From positions 1-9,937 of the forward strand of contig CAYZFD010000049.1 in the NCBI GenBank assembly GCA_964477735.1: DNA of 9,937 nt. Reading direction: 5' to 3'. The notes below the pieces were generated by a model. It was not told where the DNA came from. It ran no database searches and saw only the letters and a program-made list of their open reading frames with translations. This document shows positions 7,111-9,937 of the stretch, in pieces (position 1 is the first letter of the stretch; the number at the start of each line of letters is the position of its first letter). The translations under genes were made by a program, and so were the position numbers. This stretch comes from CAYZFD01 sp964477735. GTDB taxonomy: Bacteria; Bacteroidota; Bacteroidia; Flavobacteriales; Flavobacteriaceae.

Positions 7111-8417
7111 ATGAACATTTTAACGGCCGATCAACTACGTGATCTTGATAATTTCACAATAAATAGTCGCGGCATCAAAACCGCAGACTTGATGGAACAA
7201 GCTGCACAATGTCTTTTTGAGTGGCTACACAGAAAGCTTCAAGGAAAGCACTCCTGTATTAAAATTTTTTGTGGAAAAGGAAACAATGGTGGAGATGGAC
7301 TTGCCCTCGCTAGGTTGTTACTCACCCACGGATATCGTGTTGAGAGTTTTGTTATTGACCATAGTAACCAGCGTACTGAGGCGTTTTTGGAAAACTATAA
7401 CCGTTTAAAAGACGAATGGAATCATTGGCCTTTAGTTATCGAAAGTCCTAGTGATTTTCCAGCTCTTATGCCCACTGATTTAATTGTTGATGCGCTCTTT
7501 GGAATAGGCTTATCAAGGCCACTTTCTGGCATCATACGCCAACTTGTTGAGTATATAAATAGCAACAATAATCAAGTTATTGCTGTTGATTGTCCGACAG
7601 GGCTCTTTGCTGACAAACCAAACTCTGACGAAGAAGGTATGTTGCAAGCCGATTTTACGCTTACTTTTCATGCGCCAAAACTTTCCTTCTTTTTTCCATC
7701 TTCCGGAAAATTTGTTGGTCGATGGTTTGTGTTGGATATAGGTTTAGACAAAACTTACGCCCAACAACTCTCATCTAATCACACATTTTTGCCAAATGAG
7801 GCCTACCGAATCATGTGGAAACCCCGAGCTCTTTTTTCTCACAAAGGAACTTTTGGTCATGCCCTTTTAATTGGGGGAAGTCGCGGAAAGTTTGGTGCAG
7901 CGGTGCTGATGACAAAAGCATGTTTACGTACCGGTGCTGGTTTAGTAACGGCTTGTGTTCCTAAAAACGCTGTAGATTTAATGCACTTAGCAGTTCCTGA
8001 AGCAATGGTTGTAGAAGCTATGGAATCAGATTTTATTGAGGAATTGCCAACAATTGATTTTCAGCCCAATGTGATTGCAATCGGACCTGGGTTGGGTCAA
8101 AATTCAAATGCTTTAAAAGTGATTGAAATGGCCATGGAACTTAATGTTCCAAACTTTGTATTTGATGCTGATGCCATAAATTTAATTTCTAGATCGAATA
8201 AATTACAGGCTAAACTTCCTCCCAGAAGCATATTTACGCCACACCCTAAGGAATTAGAGCGACTTTTAGGAAGTTGGAATGACGACGTGGAAAAGCTTGA
8301 AAAGTGTTCTAGATTTTCAAAAAAACACAATGTCATTTTGGTGGTGAAAGGTGCCTATACGGCCATCATCGATGGCCCAGAAGTTTGGTTTAACAGTTCA
8401 GGAAATCCAGCCCTAGC
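7111..8417 (+). CDS. nnr: Bifunctional NAD(P)H-hydrate epimerase / ADP-dependent NAD(P)H-hydrate dehydratase (C-terminus lost in assembly gap)
   Basis: This metabolite-repair enzyme interconverts the R and S forms of hydrated NAD(P)H (N-terminal YjeF_N domain) and dehydrates the S form back to NAD(P)H, normally with ADP in bacteria (C-terminal, ribokinase-like domain). The epimerase half shows GKGNNGGDGLALARLL (55-70), VDALFGIGLSRPL (126-138) and VDCPTGL (159-165). The dehydratase half shows KGTFGHALLIGGSRGKFGAA (245-264), GAGLVTACVP (275-284), IGPGLGQ (324-330), DADAINLI (352-359), TPHPKELERLLG (376-387) and VVKGAYTAI (411-419). About 435 codons are readable; the family is usually near 500 residues. 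The sequence breaks off at NSSGNPALA, just before the GTGD motif expected to carry the catalytic Asp, so that motif must lie in the N run. An open frame continuing past the Ns is antisense to the next gene and is not part of this protein. The start ILTADQLRDLD fits the family. Confidence 0.95.
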
Positions 8418-8517
8418 NNNNNNNNNNNNNNNNNNNNNNNNNNNNNNNNNNNNNNNNNNNNNNNNNNNNNNNNNNNNNNNNNNNNNNNNNNNNNNNNNNN
8501 NNNNNNNNNNNNNNNNN
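8418..8517. other. Assembly gap of exactly 100 N
   Basis: A run of 100 undetermined bases replaces real sequence. Exactly 100 is a common placeholder for gaps of unknown length, so the true distance may differ. It removes the C-terminal ends of nnr (coming from the left) and the RimB-RimK gene (coming from the right). At least roughly 150-200 bases of nnr coding sequence are expected to be missing, judged by family length, so 100 probably understates the gap. Confidence 0.99.
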
Positions 8518-9876
8518 TCCGCAATGTTTTTCAATAGAAGAAATCATCAGCTGGGCGATGTCTTTTTTGGTGGCGTTTTCAATTCCTTCAAGACCAGGTG
8601 AAGAGTTTACTTCTAGTAGTAGAGGTCCGTTTGATGATCTGATGATATCAACGCCAGCAACTTTTAAGCCCATGGCTTTTGTTGCCTTAATTGCGATTCG
8701 TTTTTCTAATGGGGTGATTTTTACAATTTTTGAGCTTCCACCAAGATGCATATTGGCTCTAAATTCTCCAGGAGGTGCTGTGCGTTCCATTGAAGCTACA
8801 ACTTTGCCATCAATCACAAAACACCTCAAATCTTTGCCCTCTGCTTCTTTGATAAACTCCTGAACCAAAATATTGGTATTCAAGCTTTTAAATGCATTAA
8901 TAACACTTTCGGCTGCTTTTTTTGTTTCAGCTAAAACCACTCCTTTTCCTTGGGTGCCTTCGAGAAGTTTTACGATCAATGGAGATCCGCCAACCATGCT
9001 AATTAGATCTGTAGTTTCTAAGGGTGAACTGGCAAAGCCAGTTGTGGGGATTTGAATGCCGTTTGACAATAACAACTGAAGTGAATACAGTTTGTCGCGC
9101 GATTTGCTAATGGCATCTGAACTGTTGAGGCTAAACACGCCAGTGCTTTCGAATAATCTTGTTAGTGCACAACCATAAAATGTTTGAGAGGGTCTGATTC
9201 TTGGAATAATGGCATCAAAATCATTCAGCACACGACCACCTCTGTAATGGATTTCGGGTGTTTCGGCATCCAACTTCATGAAGCATTGTTTGATGTTGAA
9301 AAATTCCATTTCATGTCCGAGTTGCTCACCTGCTTCAATAATTCTTTTGTTGCTATACAAATCTGGGTTGCTTGCTAGTAATGCGATTCGAAGTCCTTTT
9401 CTTTCAGGGCGGGTGGTTTTGTAGTGACTTAGGGCCTTTTCTCGATCGCAAGATCCCGACAAAAAACTTTCTGCTGGATCGACAATTAATCGATCTTTCA
9501 TCGCCTGACGACCGAGCAACATTCGATAGCCCATAGAATCACGATTGGTGAGGCTTAATTCTATATTCCATCGCATTCCGTTGAGTTCAATCTCAGTTTG
9601 AACAACATAGCGATATTCTCTGGTTCCGGTGGAACTTTTAATGACCCTCCTGTCCACGACTTTAGCCTGACAGCTTACCTTTCTTTTGCCGTCGTTTTGA
9701 AGGGGATAAATGTCGAACCTGACCCATATTTCAGATTGATGTTCGAAAGGCACAATGTTCAGTGCATGAATAGAGGATGTTTTTGCACCACTGTCGATTC
9801 TTGCTTTGATTAGTGGAATGGATAGGTTTGGGAGTGCTACCCATTCTTCTGCACCAATGATAGATTTTTTGTCCAT
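8518..9876 (-). CDS. RimB-like retropepsin/zinc-protease domain fused to RimK-type glutamate ligase (C-terminal tip lost in gap)
   Basis: The readable part is 453 codons from ATG 9876-9874. Residues 1 to about 140 match the RimB/ATP-dependent zinc protease family (DUF785), with the retropepsin-like motif ARIDSGAKTSSI (25-36; D28-S-G-A) and NRDSMGYRMLLGRQAM (111-126). Residues from about 160 on are a RimK ATP-grasp ligase: GLRIALLASNPDLYS (161-175), SKSRDKLYSLQLL (257-269), KLLEGTQGKGV (303-313), DLRCFVIDGKVVASMER (349-365), AGVDII (407-412) and the metal-binding LEVNSSPGLEGIE (421-433; E422, N424). In E. coli RimK adds glutamates to the C-terminus of ribosomal protein S6, and RimB in Pseudomonas is reported to trim them. 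I infer that this protein carries both activities, but the substrate here is not shown; other RimK relatives modify other targets. Compared with E. coli RimK, perhaps 10-20 C-terminal residues are missing. It runs tail to tail with nnr. The ATG is preceded by AAAGAAC, a weak ribosome site at best. Confidence 0.9.
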
Positions 9877-9937
9877 GTTCTTTAAAAATTAGACTGGGCA
9901 AAAAAACAAAAATTTTTAGTAGAAAAAGATGAAATAA

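Noticed and set aside
8518..8601. Continuation of the nnr reading frame across the N run to 8601
   Set aside because: The residues after the Ns do not resemble the YjeF C-terminus, and the same bases encode the well-matched RimK C-terminal region on the other strand. The join is an artefact of reading N as X.
8558..9813. Plus-strand open frames of 60-101 codons opposite the RimB-RimK gene
   Set aside because: They lie fully antisense to a protein with clear protease and ATP-grasp motifs and resemble no family I know.
9877..9937. Promoter for the RimB-RimK gene (TAATTTTT near 9885-9892 on the minus strand)
   Set aside because: It lacks the final G of TAnnTTTG, the nearest TTTG-like element is only about 15 bp away, and the region is a run of A and T where such matches are expected by chance.
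1..9937. Mobile elements, CRISPR arrays, phage genes, riboswitches or toxin-antitoxin pairs
   Set aside because: No transposase, terminal repeat pairs, regularly spaced repeats or known aptamer core were seen. Coding density and gene content are those of ordinary core chromosome.

Overview
The window looks like chromosomal core-metabolism DNA from a member of the Bacteroidota, probably Flavobacteriia or a close relative. The reasons are the AT-rich composition, start codons without clear Shine-Dalgarno sequences, promoter-like TAnnTTTG boxes, a compact thrA-thrB-thrC operon with a fused aspartokinase/homoserine dehydrogenase, and the protein families present. No tRNA, rRNA, CRISPR array, insertion sequence or phage gene was seen.

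Layout. Bases 1-478 (minus) hold the N-terminal 159 codons of gcvT, the glycine-cleavage T-protein, which runs off the left edge. A short divergent spacer separates it from an exported M24 metallopeptidase of the Xaa-Pro aminopeptidase type (552-2168, plus). That gene meets the thr operon tail to tail, and the two stop ends overlap by 14 bp. The operon lies on the minus strand in the order thrA (6843-4405), thrB (4408-3470), thrC (3477-2155), with overlaps of 4 and 8 bp. It encodes all steps from aspartate to threonine except aspartate-semialdehyde dehydrogenase.

The 267-bp spacer upstream of thrA (6844-7110) holds the most notable element that a standard gene caller would miss. It is a 31-codon leader ORF on the minus strand (7009-6914) with six Thr, five Ile and two internal Met codons. 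It has a Bacteroidota-type -7 box just upstream and a perfect 6-bp hairpin over its last codons. This is the hallmark of a ribosome-mediated attenuator sensing the end products of the pathway. I do not see a classical U-tract terminator, so the exact mechanism is open.

On the plus strand, 7111 onward encodes a bifunctional NAD(P)H-hydrate epimerase/dehydratase (Nnr/YjeF), a metabolite-repair enzyme. It is cut by a run of exactly 100 N (8418-8517). On the far side of the gap, reading toward it on the minus strand, is a gene for a RimB-like retropepsin/zinc-protease domain fused to a RimK ATP-grasp glutamate ligase. This plausibly joins the enzymes that add and remove glutamate tails on ribosomal protein S6. 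Both genes lose their C-terminal ends in the gap, and any open frame read through the N run is an artefact.

Most of the window is ordinary metabolism. The parts worth a second look are the thr leader, the back-to-back promoter palindrome that it shares with nnr, and the protease-ligase fusion.
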